A stretch of DNA of 64,000 bases from NCBI GenBank assembly GCA_016931115.1, contig JAFGFM010000009.1, positions 1 through 64,000 on the forward strand, read 5' to 3'. The notes beneath the pieces were generated by a model. That model saw only the letters and a program-made list of their open reading frames with translations, did not search any database and was not told the DNA's origin. The translations under genes were made by a program, and so were the position numbers. Numbering within the stretch: position 1 is the stretch's first letter; each line of letters opens with the position of its first letter. This DNA comes from Deltaproteobacteria bacterium (lineage in GTDB: Bacteria; Desulfobacterota; DSM-4660; Desulfatiglandales; HGW-15). Shown piece by piece: positions 18,223 through 26,512 of the stretch.

Positions 18223-18280
18223 GTGCGTCCTGTTTCTCGTTTCTTTACAACAGTATCAGGTTTTCATATTAACTTCTTTT

Positions 18281-18493
18281 CTAGTCCTCATCAGGGATAT
18301 ACTGGAGAATATCTCCCGGTTGACATTTTAGTGCCTTACAGACATCATTAAGTGTAGAAAAGCGAACAGCTTTTGCTTTACCGGTTTTTAATATGGAAAG
18401 ATTATTCAGAGATATGCCGGTTTTCTCCACAAGCTCCGTAAGTTTCATTTCTTTTTCAGCAAGTACAACAGCCAGTTTTGATTTGATTGTCAT
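18281..18493 (-). CDS. Cro/CI-type helix-turn-helix regulator (YozG-like)
   Basis: 70 residues forming a single HTH: LTELVEKTGISLNNLSILKT is the helix-turn-helix core, and FSTLNDVCKALKCQPGDILQY the closing helix. It starts two bases after the stop of the upstream membrane gene. The same pair (membrane protein plus small HTH) recurs at 42378-43369, and the two HTH proteins are clearly related (NLSILK.GKAKA.RFSTL). It probably represses its own operon. Confidence 0.85.
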   Translation of the reverse strand: MTIKSKLAVVLAEKEMKLTELVEKTGISLNNLSILKTGKAKAVRFSTLNDVCKALKCQPGDILQYIPDED

Positions 18494-18495
18494 TA

Positions 18496-18966
18496 TCAGG
18501 CCACCTCTGACTCGAATTGCACCATTTTCGAAAAGTGTGTGAACAGGACGAAGATCGCAGCTGCATAAAGGAAGGGGGCAAACGGTGGAATCCCGATATA
18601 GGAATGCTGAAGCAAATTTAACCAGTCAGGGCGATTATGGAATAGTTTAATAATAACAGGTATGGCCAGGATGAAAGCACCGGACCGTATGATTGCATCT
18701 ACCAGGTAGGAGAGACAGCAGGCGATCATCAGCCTCCGGGCTTTTTTAATCCTGACCGGAGCATTCTTTTCTATCATGCGAAACACCGCCGCGACCAGAA
18801 AAGCGAGGAAAACGTTCCCTAATTCTATAAAAAAGTAACCCAGGACACTGACATAACCGTGTTCAGCTATGGTTGTGATGCGAATACCTACTACTAAAAT
18901 TAGCGTGAAGATAAGAACCCAACCTAATACCAGTGCACCGATTCGAAGCAGTTTTATTGATTTCAT
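18496..18966 (-). CDS. DUF2975-like membrane protein
   Basis: 156 residues with four predicted membrane helices (near 8-30, 42-60, 80-105 and 130-150). A charged loop carries FRMIEKNAPVRIKKARRL, as in DUF2975 proteins, which are regularly encoded beside a small HTH of the type found just downstream. Function unknown; the pairing suggests a membrane partner controlling the HTH protein, but this is inference. Confidence 0.65.
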   Translation of the reverse strand: MKSIKLLRIGALVLGWVLIFTLILVVGIRITTIAEHGYVSVLGYFFIELGNVFLAFLVAAVFRMIEKNAPVRIKKARRLMIACCLSYLVDAIIRSGAFILAIPVIIKLFHNRPDWLNLLQHSYIGIPPFAPFLYAAAIFVLFTHFSKMVQFESEVA

Positions 18967-18997
18967 GTTCTTGTCATTCCTCCTTAAACGTTATTTA

Positions 18998-19051
18998 ATC
19001 AATGATAATAGATGTAAATTACATGATTATCATGTAATTATCAATGATAAT
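18998..19051. promoter_or_regulatory. Candidate operator for the DUF2975-HTH operon
   Basis: Two direct copies of ATCAATGATAAT (18998-19009 and 19040-19051) flank a perfect 23-base palindrome at 19017-19039, AATTACATGAT-T-ATCATGTAATT. It lies 30-85 bases upstream of the membrane gene's start codon, where a promoter would be expected. The adjoining HTH protein is the obvious candidate to bind it. Confidence 0.5.
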
Positions 19052-19060
19052 TTTGTTTAA

Positions 19061-19549
19061 GATTTAAAAAAGAAAATATTTTGAATTTATATGAGCTGTA
19101 AAAAGGCCATTTTGCATTGAAATTATCCGGGGAACCCTGATTGATTATATGTGGTATTTATCAGCAGGATGCATTCGCCTTGCCATGATCACAATATTAG
19201 AAATGCTTGAGAGGTCTTGAAGATATCTGCAATTCAATAATACTTGCATAATACATGAATTCTGGAAAATTCCACTATTCACCCGGTATACAAAACTTTT
19301 CAGGTATGAGCTGCTTGACAATATCTTGTGGTCCAAATAGAAGACGATACATGCTTGAACTGCCGGTTAATGAATTTTTACATACGAAGTAAATACCTTG
19401 AGAAAATGATCTGGATTCACTATATTACAGTAATCCTATGAAAACCTTTTAGAGGTAATGGGATAGATACCTAAATATTGGGAAAGCAATAAAAGCAGGT
19501 ATTTAAAAGGTGCCCCAAAATGTTGATCTGAAAAATTGGAGGCAGTCAT
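19061..19549. other. Intergenic stretch without recognisable gene
   Basis: About 490 AT-rich bases between the DUF2975 operon and the HEPN gene. No open frame with a convincing start, no RNA gene and no clear promoter was recognised. A GGAGG box at its 3' end belongs to the HEPN gene. Confidence 0.4.
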
Positions 19550-19942
19550 ATGAAAAAAGATGATGTCATTAAACACTGGATTAAATCAGCAGATGATGAC
19601 TACCCTGTTATGGAAACTCTTTTTGAAAAGGGTCATTATAACTGGTCTCTTTTTATAGGCCACCTGATACTGGAAAAAATTTTAAAAGCCTGCTATGCAA
19701 AATATATAGAAAAAGAACCTCCGCGCATTCATAATCTTCTGAAAATAGCAGAAGATGCCGGGCTTGAACTTACAAAAGAACAGAAAATATTCCTTGATGA
19801 GGTAACAACATATAATATCCGCGTACGTTATCAAGATTTTAAGGACAGGTTCGCAAAACTGGCTACAAAAGAATATACAGAAGGTTCAATTAAAAAGATT
19901 AAGGAGATCAGGCAATGGCTGCTGCAGCAGATAAACAAATAA
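19550..19942 (+). CDS. HEPN-domain protein (toxin side of a HEPN-MNT pair)
   Basis: A 130-residue HEPN protein of the family with LILEKILKACYAKYIEKEPP and RIHNLLKIAEDAGLEL, ending in the conserved YNIRVRYQDF. A GGAGG ribosome-binding site precedes the ATG. HEPN proteins of this kind form toxin-antitoxin pairs with a minimal nucleotidyltransferase, which is the overlapping next gene. The classical RNase motif R-x4-6-H is not obvious, so whether it cuts RNA cannot be told from sequence. Confidence 0.8.
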   Translation: MKKDDVIKHWIKSADDDYPVMETLFEKGHYNWSLFIGHLILEKILKACYAKYIEKEPPRIHNLLKIAEDAGLELTKEQKIFLDEVTTYNIRVRYQDFKDRFAKLATKEYTEGSIKKIKEIRQWLLQQINK

Positions 19943-20238
19943 TATACCGGAAGATAAACGAGTATATAAAACGCCTTAAAGAAAATGATATTGGCGTGTG
20001 GCGGTTATATCTGTATGGTTCTTATGCCAAAGGCACACAGCATCCCGAAAGCGATATTGATCTGGCTGTTTTTCTTGATAAGGAAAATATTGATGGCATT
20101 AAAGACGATGTCGAATTGATGAGGTTGAGATGGGATATAGACCTGAATATTGAACCTCATGCCTTTGCAAGAACAGATTTTGATGAAACTGACCCTTTCG
20201 TGAATGAAATAATTACTACTGGTGAAAGGATTTTATAA
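19915..20238 (+). CDS. Minimal nucleotidyltransferase (MNT) antitoxin
   Basis: 107 residues with the polymerase-beta-type motif GSYAKGTQHPESDIDLAVF (GS then DxD) and a third acidic residue in DIDLNIEP. MNT partners inactivate HEPN toxins, in studied cases by adding AMP to the toxin (type VII systems). It overlaps the HEPN gene by 28 bases, which fits obligatory co-expression. Confidence 0.82.
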   Translation: MAAAADKQIIYRKINEYIKRLKENDIGVWRLYLYGSYAKGTQHPESDIDLAVFLDKENIDGIKDDVELMRLRWDIDLNIEPHAFARTDFDETDPFVNEIITTGERIL

Positions 20239-20649
20239 AATGTCCTGGCCTAAACCTGCCCTGACAGTATAGAAAGAATCGTTATGACTTTTATTGATAT
20301 CTGCCCTATCGTTGTTTTTTCATGTGAATTATAAATCAGATACAATAGAGATATTACATTTTTTGGAGCACTTTAAAAACCTGTGATCAATGGCAGTTAT
20401 ATGTGATTTCAGGTTATGGCTTATTCGGGAAGTCTTTTCTTGAATAATCCTTATGACTATGGCAAATTGAAGTAAATTAAATCTCTAAAAAGTATTTCCA
20501 AGAAAAAACAGTTTTATTGATAACTCCCGAAATGGGGTGTTATCCAGTTAGAAAATAGACATACTTATTGTTTTTCACTGAAAATGGGTAAGGGAGTTGT
20601 AAAGTTATTTGTAAACCACTTAATGATTTGTGCATAGAAGAAAACAAGC
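20239..20649 (+). other. 411-base non-coding leader upstream of the reverse transcriptase; possible RT-associated RNA
   Basis: No open frame is seen. Several defence reverse transcriptases carry a structured non-coding RNA directly upstream. Here a clear hairpin is visible at 20519-20544 (GATAAC against GTTATC, then CCC against GGG), about 105 bases before the RT start. Length and position fit an RNA template or cofactor, but this is inference. Confidence 0.35.
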
Positions 20650-22221
20650 ATGTTTAAACTAACCGCAGATGAAATAGAAAAAGCTATAGAGGCGATAAAG
20701 CATCATGGCTATAGCGCTATGTTACCTGAACCGAGCGAGTGGTTCGATGTCATCGCCAATCAAGGCGATATGAGGGACTATATCGCACAGCTTGATTTAG
20801 ACACCTATGAACCATTTAAACCCATGAAAATGTTTGCCCCAAAAAATCGGGCAAATATTCGAATAGTTCATCTTCTGCATCCTCAAGATTTAATAATTTA
20901 TACAGCACTCACTCTAATTGTAAAAGACGATATAGAAGCAAGTCGCATAACAAAGAAATCCAAGCGTGTATTCTCATACCGCGTAGACACCCAAAAAGAT
21001 AACCGCCTGTATGATGCAAGAGGTGCTCATGAGGGTTACTTGGATTGTCTAGAAAGCAAAGCAAATAAAAACTATATTAAATTCGTTGGTATCGCTGACA
21101 TTGCTGATTTCTACCCCAGAATTTATCAGCATCGTTTAGAAAACGTAATTGAGGCAATAGCAACAAGCCAAAGAAACGTAGAGATTGCTCGTGTTTTAGT
21201 TAAAAAGTTTATCGCCAACTTGATGGGACGGAATAGTTACGGAATACCTGTTGGTCCGTATGCGTCTAGAGTATTAGCTGAAGCGGTCCTAATTGATGTC
21301 GATGCTTATCTGCACTCTAACAAAATAGATTTTGTCAGATGGGTGGATGACTATAATATTTTTTGCAAGTCAGAATACGAAGCACAATCCACATTGTTTG
21401 CCCTCGGGGAATGGCTATTCTTAAATCATGGACTTACGCTACAATCCGCTAAAACAAAGATACTTCCCGTTGCACGATATAGAGATGAAGTCCTTTCCAA
21501 GCCCGATGATCAGCTTACTGATCGTGACACGGCTGTCGCAGTCTTCAGGGACATAGTCACTGGCTATGATGACGAACCAGATGAAGAAGAATTGGATGAG
21601 GAAACTGTTCAAAAAATACTGGAGGAATTACAAGGATTTGACCTGCTGGGCATGTTGAATGCTTCAATTTCCGATCAAACTCTCGTAGATTATGGAATAG
21701 TCAGATATGTGCTCTCGAAATTGCCTCGTATTCCAGGTGCACCAGATGAATTAAAAAGACAGGTATTGGACTTAGTCATTGACAATGCAGATTTGCTATA
21801 TCCAGCGGCTGAGCATATAGCGAAGTATGTCGTGTCATTTGACCATCTATCTAAGTCAGCAAAAAAATCCATCGCGAAAAAGCTATTAAAACCCCTCAAG
21901 AGCAAACGAAACCCACCGCCTACATATTATGCAATGTGGATGCTGTGGATATTTTCAACCTCTGAAGATTGGAATCAAATCAGAGATATTATTCAACTCT
22001 ATCAATGTAGCTCATCCGAAGTGCTTAAGCGATATGCTGCATTGGCGGTTGCGAGGGGAGGAAGCAGAGCGGAAGCGCTTGTCATCAAGGATGATTACGC
22101 TGCCGCATCAGACATGCTCAAGCTATCTATTTTAAAAGCATCGAATAAGCTAGGAAAGGATGAACGGAAGCATTGGAAACTTGCGAATCAAGTAAATGGC
22201 ACTCTCGAAAAGAAAATTTAG
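20650..22221 (+). CDS. Abi/UG-type reverse transcriptase (candidate anti-phage DRT)
   Basis: 523 residues. RT motifs: DIADFYPRIY near residues 150-159 (catalytic Asp of motif A), GIPVGPYASRVLAE at 198-211, and the active-site box RWVDDYNIF with D233-D234. Group II intron, retron and DGR hallmarks (QG.P..P..SN in motif B) are absent; GxPxGPxxS plus xVDD resembles the Abi/unknown-group (DRT) lineage. After an acidic linker (DDEPDEEELDEE, about 310) the last 200 residues look purely helical, with KKSIAKKLLKPLKSKR, as in Abi-type RTs with alpha-repeat tails. No nitrilase or HEPN domain is fused. Its place between HEPN-MNT and Gabija supports a defence role. The exact subclass cannot be named. Confidence 0.8.
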   Translation: MFKLTADEIEKAIEAIKHHGYSAMLPEPSEWFDVIANQGDMRDYIAQLDLDTYEPFKPMKMFAPKNRANIRIVHLLHPQDLIIYTALTLIVKDDIEASRITKKSKRVFSYRVDTQKDNRLYDARGAHEGYLDCLESKANKNYIKFVGIADIADFYPRIYQHRLENVIEAIATSQRNVEIARVLVKKFIANLMGRNSYGIPVGPYASRVLAEAVLIDVDAYLHSNKIDFVRWVDDYNIFCKSEYEAQSTLFALGEWLFLNHGLTLQSAKTKILPVARYRDEVLSKPDDQLTDRDTAVAVFRDIVTGYDDEPDEEELDEETVQKILEELQGFDLLGMLNASISDQTLVDYGIVRYVLSKLPRIPGAPDELKRQVLDLVIDNADLLYPAAEHIAKYVVSFDHLSKSAKKSIAKKLLKPLKSKRNPPPTYYAMWMLWIFSTSEDWNQIRDIIQLYQCSSSEVLKRYAALAVARGGSRAEALVIKDDYAAASDMLKLSILKASNKLGKDERKHWKLANQVNGTLEKKI

Positions 22222-22254
22222 AATACGCTTGGGCTCAGGGAAGGCATTTGAACC

Positions 22255-22587
22255 ATGAAAAGAAAAATTGCTATATTATCTGTTATTTTATTAATTTTGA
22301 TTTTAATCTCAATCATAACATCGAGAATTGATTGTTCAAGATTATCAAATGGCAATAACCCACTATTTTCATTAGCGATAGCTCATTTCAAAGATGGTGG
22401 TACAGTGGCCTATATAGGATTTGGATATCAGTTAATTTCATGGCATCAAATTACGATAAACGAACAAAATAAAAAGGGATATTTAGTAGGTACAGAATTG
22501 TTCTATTTCCCATTATTTAAATATTGGCCTTTGATTACATATGATTTTGACCCAGAAATAAAATTGAAATTTATTCAGGAAAATTAA
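22255..22587 (+). CDS. Small membrane-anchored protein of unknown function
   Basis: 110 residues: a lysine-led hydrophobic helix (IAILSVILLILILISIITS) followed by about 80 residues with CSRLSNGNNPLF, a DGGTVAYIGFGYQLI motif and repeated aromatic stretches. Similar small proteins with a DGGT.xYxGxGY segment are familiar from Firmicutes genomes, without known function. It starts 33 bases after the RT stop and may be an accessory to it or unrelated cargo. Confidence 0.5.
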   Translation: MKRKIAILSVILLILILISIITSRIDCSRLSNGNNPLFSLAIAHFKDGGTVAYIGFGYQLISWHQITINEQNKKGYLVGTELFYFPLFKYWPLITYDFDPEIKLKFIQEN

Positions 22588-22765
22588 GGCAGAAAAATCG
22601 TATAACTCGCCCTTCAACAAATGACTTGGAGACGAAAGGCTGCCCGGTATGTTAAAGATTGAGAAGTAAATGCTTGACTGCGCATTATAGCAATATTCGA
22701 AAATCAATGAGTGAAGAAAGAGCCTTTGTAGTATTTCTCAACAACATAATATAAGAGATCCAATT

Positions 22766-24610
22766 ATGTATATTAAACATGTCAAAATCCAAAACTACAG
22801 GAACTTTGGAGACCCTCCCTTCGAAATCGATCTGAAACCGTTCACAGTCATCCTCGGAGAGAACAACGTTGGTAAAACGAATTTATTGAATGCGCTTGGC
22901 TTGATATTCAACCAGGAAATTATGATTTTCCGAAAGCGGATTCTAGAGATCGATGACATCAACTATCTTTCTGTTGGAGCTTTCAAGGAGAAAATCAATA
23001 ATTTTGGAATAAAACCTGAAGATATAGAATTTCCAAAGGTTATCGTCGAGGTCACGTTGGAAGACATGGACGACAACCAAGAAGCGGTTATTGGTGATTG
23101 GTTCATCAATCAAGAGCTGACTGAGGCAAGAATAACATATCAGTTCGCACCAACTGCAAATTATGACTGCACGGGATGGATTGAGAAACAAAGAAAGGTT
23201 ATTACTGAAAGACAGGAATCCGGAATTACCGAGCCATATTTCATAGATTTCCCGATCGGCAACTATAGGTACTCCATTTTTGGAGGAGACGACCCTTCCA
23301 ATGAATGCGATACATATTACCTAAAAATGCTAAAAATGGAGTTCCTTGATGCTCTCAGAGACGCCAAAAAAGAGTTGATTGCAAGCGGTGAATATCGGTT
23401 GCTATACAGGATTCTGATACAGAAAGACAAAGAAAAATATGGTGATATCAAAGCTGTGCTCAAGACGCTTGACGATGTCGTCAATAAAAATCCGAATCTA
23501 AAAAGCATAAAAGATGACGTAAAGATCCTTCTTGATAAGGTATCTCTTCAATCCAGCGAATCTGACAACGCAATAGATTTCATCTTTTCTTCCCCAGAAG
23601 CGAATGAGCTACTCAAAAAAATCAGCATGATATATGGTGCGAATCCTATCAGTGTGGAACGAAACGGACTTGGAAGGAACAATCTGCTTTATATTTCATT
23701 AATCCTATCACATCTTTCAGCAAATGAAGTGGAGGGAGGAGATACATTTTTTAGGCTTATTGGTATCGAAGAGCCGGAATCGCATCTGCATCCGCACCTT
23801 CAGGACCATCTGGCAGAAAATATCGAGAGCATACAGGAAAGCAGCGGTAAGGCCCTGCAGTTGTTGCTTACGACACACTCGACAAATATCGCTGCCAAGA
23901 TGAATCTTGATGACTCCGTTATAATATTCAATGGTCAGGACAGGTCACCGTCTAGTCATTATATCCTGTCAGGCATTGATAAATTAATAGAAAAAAACAC
24001 TATCCACTATTTGAGTAAATATATTGATGCGACGAAATCCAGGATGTTTTTTTCAAGAAAAGTGATACTGGTTGAAGGTATTTCCGAACAGTTATTAGTA
24101 CCTGTGTTTTTCAAAATTGATTATAAGGAGTCGCTCGAAAAAGTTGGGTGCAATATAATCAATGTTAATGGTGTGGCATTTACCCATTTTTTGAAAATAA
24201 TCCAAAGCGGTTTTTTTATTAAAGGTTTGGTGATTACAGATCAGGACATCGGAAAAAGGACTGAAGAACGAGCAGTTGATTTAAAAAAGGACTTTGACCG
24301 AGATGGATTGATACTTATTGAGATATCTGAGAGTTCTACTTTTGAAAAAGATGTCATTTCAGCAAATAAAGCCGGAAAAGGGAAAGAGATATTGCTAAAT
24401 GCCCTAAAAGAAACCAAACCGATAAGAGGACCTGAATATGAGAAAGAGGTTGGAAATAACGATATTGACCCTGAATCGTTTTTTTCAGAAATTGAAAGTT
24501 ATAAATCAGAGTTTGCTTTCAACCTGTCATCGCAACTAAAGGTAAAGGAAAATACGCAAGGGTTCACAGTGCCGCCTTACATAAAAAGAGGCTTCAAGTT
24601 TCTAGAGTAA
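22766..24610 (+). CDS. gajA: Gabija GajA: OLD-family ATPase-TOPRIM endonuclease
   Basis: 614 residues. An SMC/ABC-like ATPase begins with FTVILGENNVGKTNLLNAL (Walker A) and continues to LIGIEEPESHLHPHLQDHL (Walker B region) and LLLTTHSTNIAAK. A TOPRIM nuclease follows with KVILVEGISEQLLVP (catalytic Glu) and VITDQDIGKRTEE (DxD). This is the architecture of GajA, which cuts phage DNA when nucleotide levels fall. The downstream UvrD-like gene four bases away completes the pair. A plain OLD nuclease is the alternative, but the partner makes Gabija much more likely. Confidence 0.88.
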   Translation: MYIKHVKIQNYRNFGDPPFEIDLKPFTVILGENNVGKTNLLNALGLIFNQEIMIFRKRILEIDDINYLSVGAFKEKINNFGIKPEDIEFPKVIVEVTLEDMDDNQEAVIGDWFINQELTEARITYQFAPTANYDCTGWIEKQRKVITERQESGITEPYFIDFPIGNYRYSIFGGDDPSNECDTYYLKMLKMEFLDALRDAKKELIASGEYRLLYRILIQKDKEKYGDIKAVLKTLDDVVNKNPNLKSIKDDVKILLDKVSLQSSESDNAIDFIFSSPEANELLKKISMIYGANPISVERNGLGRNNLLYISLILSHLSANEVEGGDTFFRLIGIEEPESHLHPHLQDHLAENIESIQESSGKALQLLLTTHSTNIAAKMNLDDSVIIFNGQDRSPSSHYILSGIDKLIEKNTIHYLSKYIDATKSRMFFSRKVILVEGISEQLLVPVFFKIDYKESLEKVGCNIINVNGVAFTHFLKIIQSGFFIKGLVITDQDIGKRTEERAVDLKKDFDRDGLILIEISESSTFEKDVISANKAGKGKEILLNALKETKPIRGPEYEKEVGNNDIDPESFFSEIESYKSEFAFNLSSQLKVKENTQGFTVPPYIKRGFKFLE

Positions 24611-24614
24611 AAAT

Positions 24615-26141
24615 ATGATTCCAAAAATATCCGAAAAGCCGACAATGTTGATCGCTGGGCCTGGTGCCGGCAAGACCACTGATATGGTGGAAAGAATTGT
24701 TGAAGCTATTCCTGAGCTTAGGCCAAATAGGGTATTGGCAGCCATAACATTTACCAATGCAGCAACCGACTCCATTAAAAGAAGACTTCAGGAGCGGGTT
24801 AAGATTCCACCAAACGTTTTCATAGGAACTAATTACAGCTTCTTCAATCGATTCATTCTTATCCCATATGCATCCTTGTTTGGATATGCTCCAAGCGATA
24901 AGCTTTTTCTCGAAATTGATATTGATAAAATAGTCGACAAGAAACCCCATAAAAACATCCCCGCAGTAAAGAATAAGTTAAGGAGTAATGTCGTTAATAA
25001 ACTACTAGGGGAAGGCAAGATACCCTTTGGACAGATATCGGTTATATCTTCAAAGCTGATGGAAGAATCCAGAATACGGGACATCGTATGTAACAGAATA
25101 GAGTTTTTATTCATGGATGAATTCCAGGACACTGATACATTACAGCTAAAAATCTTTGATGCAATAAGAAAAGGCAAGAAAACAAAAATGTATTCTGTAG
25201 GTGACCCAGAGCAATATATTTTGGGATTTACTTATGGTCTGCGAGGTATAACGAAACCTACCTTCGACAATATCCCAATCAACAAGTTTTGTAAATCATG
25301 CGAAGAATGCCACTTAGATATCAACAGAAGGTCTTGCGAACAGATTGTTACATTTACTAACCAGTTTCACACTTCAATAAAGCAGGTATCCGATGTAGGT
25401 CGAACAGAAAATGGCGGGGTATTCTTTATCGAGCACACTGATCTTGATATCGTGATATCCAAATTCCTCGAAATGACAAAAAAGACTCTTGAATCTTGTG
25501 AATATCCCAAAAGACTTTTTCTTGGGTATGAGAATAATACCTTTGATGGATTAATTAAAAAGTATGGACTAATACCAATATCCAATGATCATAAGGGCCA
25601 AAAGAGTCTTCTGGCTGAATCAATAGATCTTATCTCAACCGCAACGGAATTGAGCCAGAAATCAATAAGAGAAAATTGTGACTTTAAGCAGATTGAACTA
25701 AGGAAGTTGGGCATTCAGTTGATGAAGGCAATTCAGGAAGGAGGCATTGGCACTTCGGATGACCTAGTCTGTTTCATCGACGATGGATTAGGATTGCCTT
25801 GCTCAGAAGATGCGATCAACATCGATTCTTCGTTAAAACGTCTGTATTTTTTACTGAAAAAGAGAACCGAGGATACTGTAGGTAATTTTCATTCTTCGAT
25901 TCATAAAGCAAAAGGATTGGAGGCTGAATGTGTGTTAGTCGTAGCTAAGAACTTGAAAGAACTACAGAAATGGTTGGAAACAGTATTTGTTGAAAGGTGC
26001 AAAGACAAACAAGATACTTGTAGGATAGGATTCGTTGCTTTTACGAGGGCGAGACAGATTTTGTGTATAGCATGTAAACAACCCATAGGAGATGCGGTTA
26101 GAGAGAATCTTATAAAGTTGGGCGTAACCGCAGTAAATTGA
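24615..26141 (+). CDS. gajB: Gabija GajB: UvrD/PcrA-like helicase
   Basis: 508 residues of superfamily 1A helicase. Walker A is AGPGAGKTTDMVERI (residues 14-28), motif Ia ITFTNAATDSIKRRL, and Walker B FLFMDEFQDTDTLQL. Motif III is VGDPEQYILGF. Late motifs are SSIHKAKGLEAECVLVV and GFVAFTRARQILCIA. The order of motifs and the length match GajB. It follows gajA with a four-base gap, so the two are co-expressed as a complex. A Cys cluster (CKSCEECHLDINRRSC) in the middle is an unusual local feature that might bind metal. Confidence 0.87.
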   Translation: MIPKISEKPTMLIAGPGAGKTTDMVERIVEAIPELRPNRVLAAITFTNAATDSIKRRLQERVKIPPNVFIGTNYSFFNRFILIPYASLFGYAPSDKLFLEIDIDKIVDKKPHKNIPAVKNKLRSNVVNKLLGEGKIPFGQISVISSKLMEESRIRDIVCNRIEFLFMDEFQDTDTLQLKIFDAIRKGKKTKMYSVGDPEQYILGFTYGLRGITKPTFDNIPINKFCKSCEECHLDINRRSCEQIVTFTNQFHTSIKQVSDVGRTENGGVFFIEHTDLDIVISKFLEMTKKTLESCEYPKRLFLGYENNTFDGLIKKYGLIPISNDHKGQKSLLAESIDLISTATELSQKSIRENCDFKQIELRKLGIQLMKAIQEGGIGTSDDLVCFIDDGLGLPCSEDAINIDSSLKRLYFLLKKRTEDTVGNFHSSIHKAKGLEAECVLVVAKNLKELQKWLETVFVERCKDKQDTCRIGFVAFTRARQILCIACKQPIGDAVRENLIKLGVTAVN

Positions 26142-26298
26142 ATTTTTATTGAAAGAAATTCGAATTGCTAAAAGACTTGTCTGTCGTTTAATTTGTTTAG
26201 GATTAAGTCGAAAGAATGTGGGAACCAGTGTGCCCCAAATGATGGAGTCTCAATAGATCAAATCTCCGAATAGCTCATGATCATTACATAGAAGAGCT

Positions 26299-26430
26299 AA
26301 TCGGTGTTACCTTGATTTGTACTTTCTAAGTGTGCTAAAGGTCAACCCTGCAAAACAATTATATGAAAGACTTGGGTTTGAGGTAGTTCAGGAAAAGGAA
26401 AAGTCGTATATAATGAGGTATAGCGTTTAA
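26299..26430 (+). pseudogene. C-terminal remnant of a GNAT acetyltransferase
   Basis: Within the 363-base gap after gajB, one frame reads YFLSVLKVNPAKQLYERLGF and then EVV..EKEKSYIMRYSV before TAA at 26428-26430. This is the standard GNAT ending (VLKVNPAKxLYERLGF). No start or acetyl-CoA-binding half is present, so it is a decayed leftover, probably of a gene that occupied this cargo position before. Confidence 0.65.
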
Positions 26431-26476
26431 CTACCTAATCAATATTGCCTGGACCCGACAAGGAGAAAACAAAAAT

Positions 26477-26512
26477 ATGTCCATACCAACTGGTAAGAGC
26501 CAGTATGCTTAA
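26477..26512 (+). CDS. Possible 11-codon leader ORF overlapping the helicase start
   Basis: ATG at 26477 is preceded by a strong AAGGAG box (26459-26464) and encodes MSIPTGKSQYA. Its TAA (26510-26512) overlaps the helicase ATG at 26505 in another frame. The helicase start has only a weak ribosome-binding site, so translational coupling through this short frame is plausible. Confidence 0.35.
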   Translation: MSIPTGKSQYA

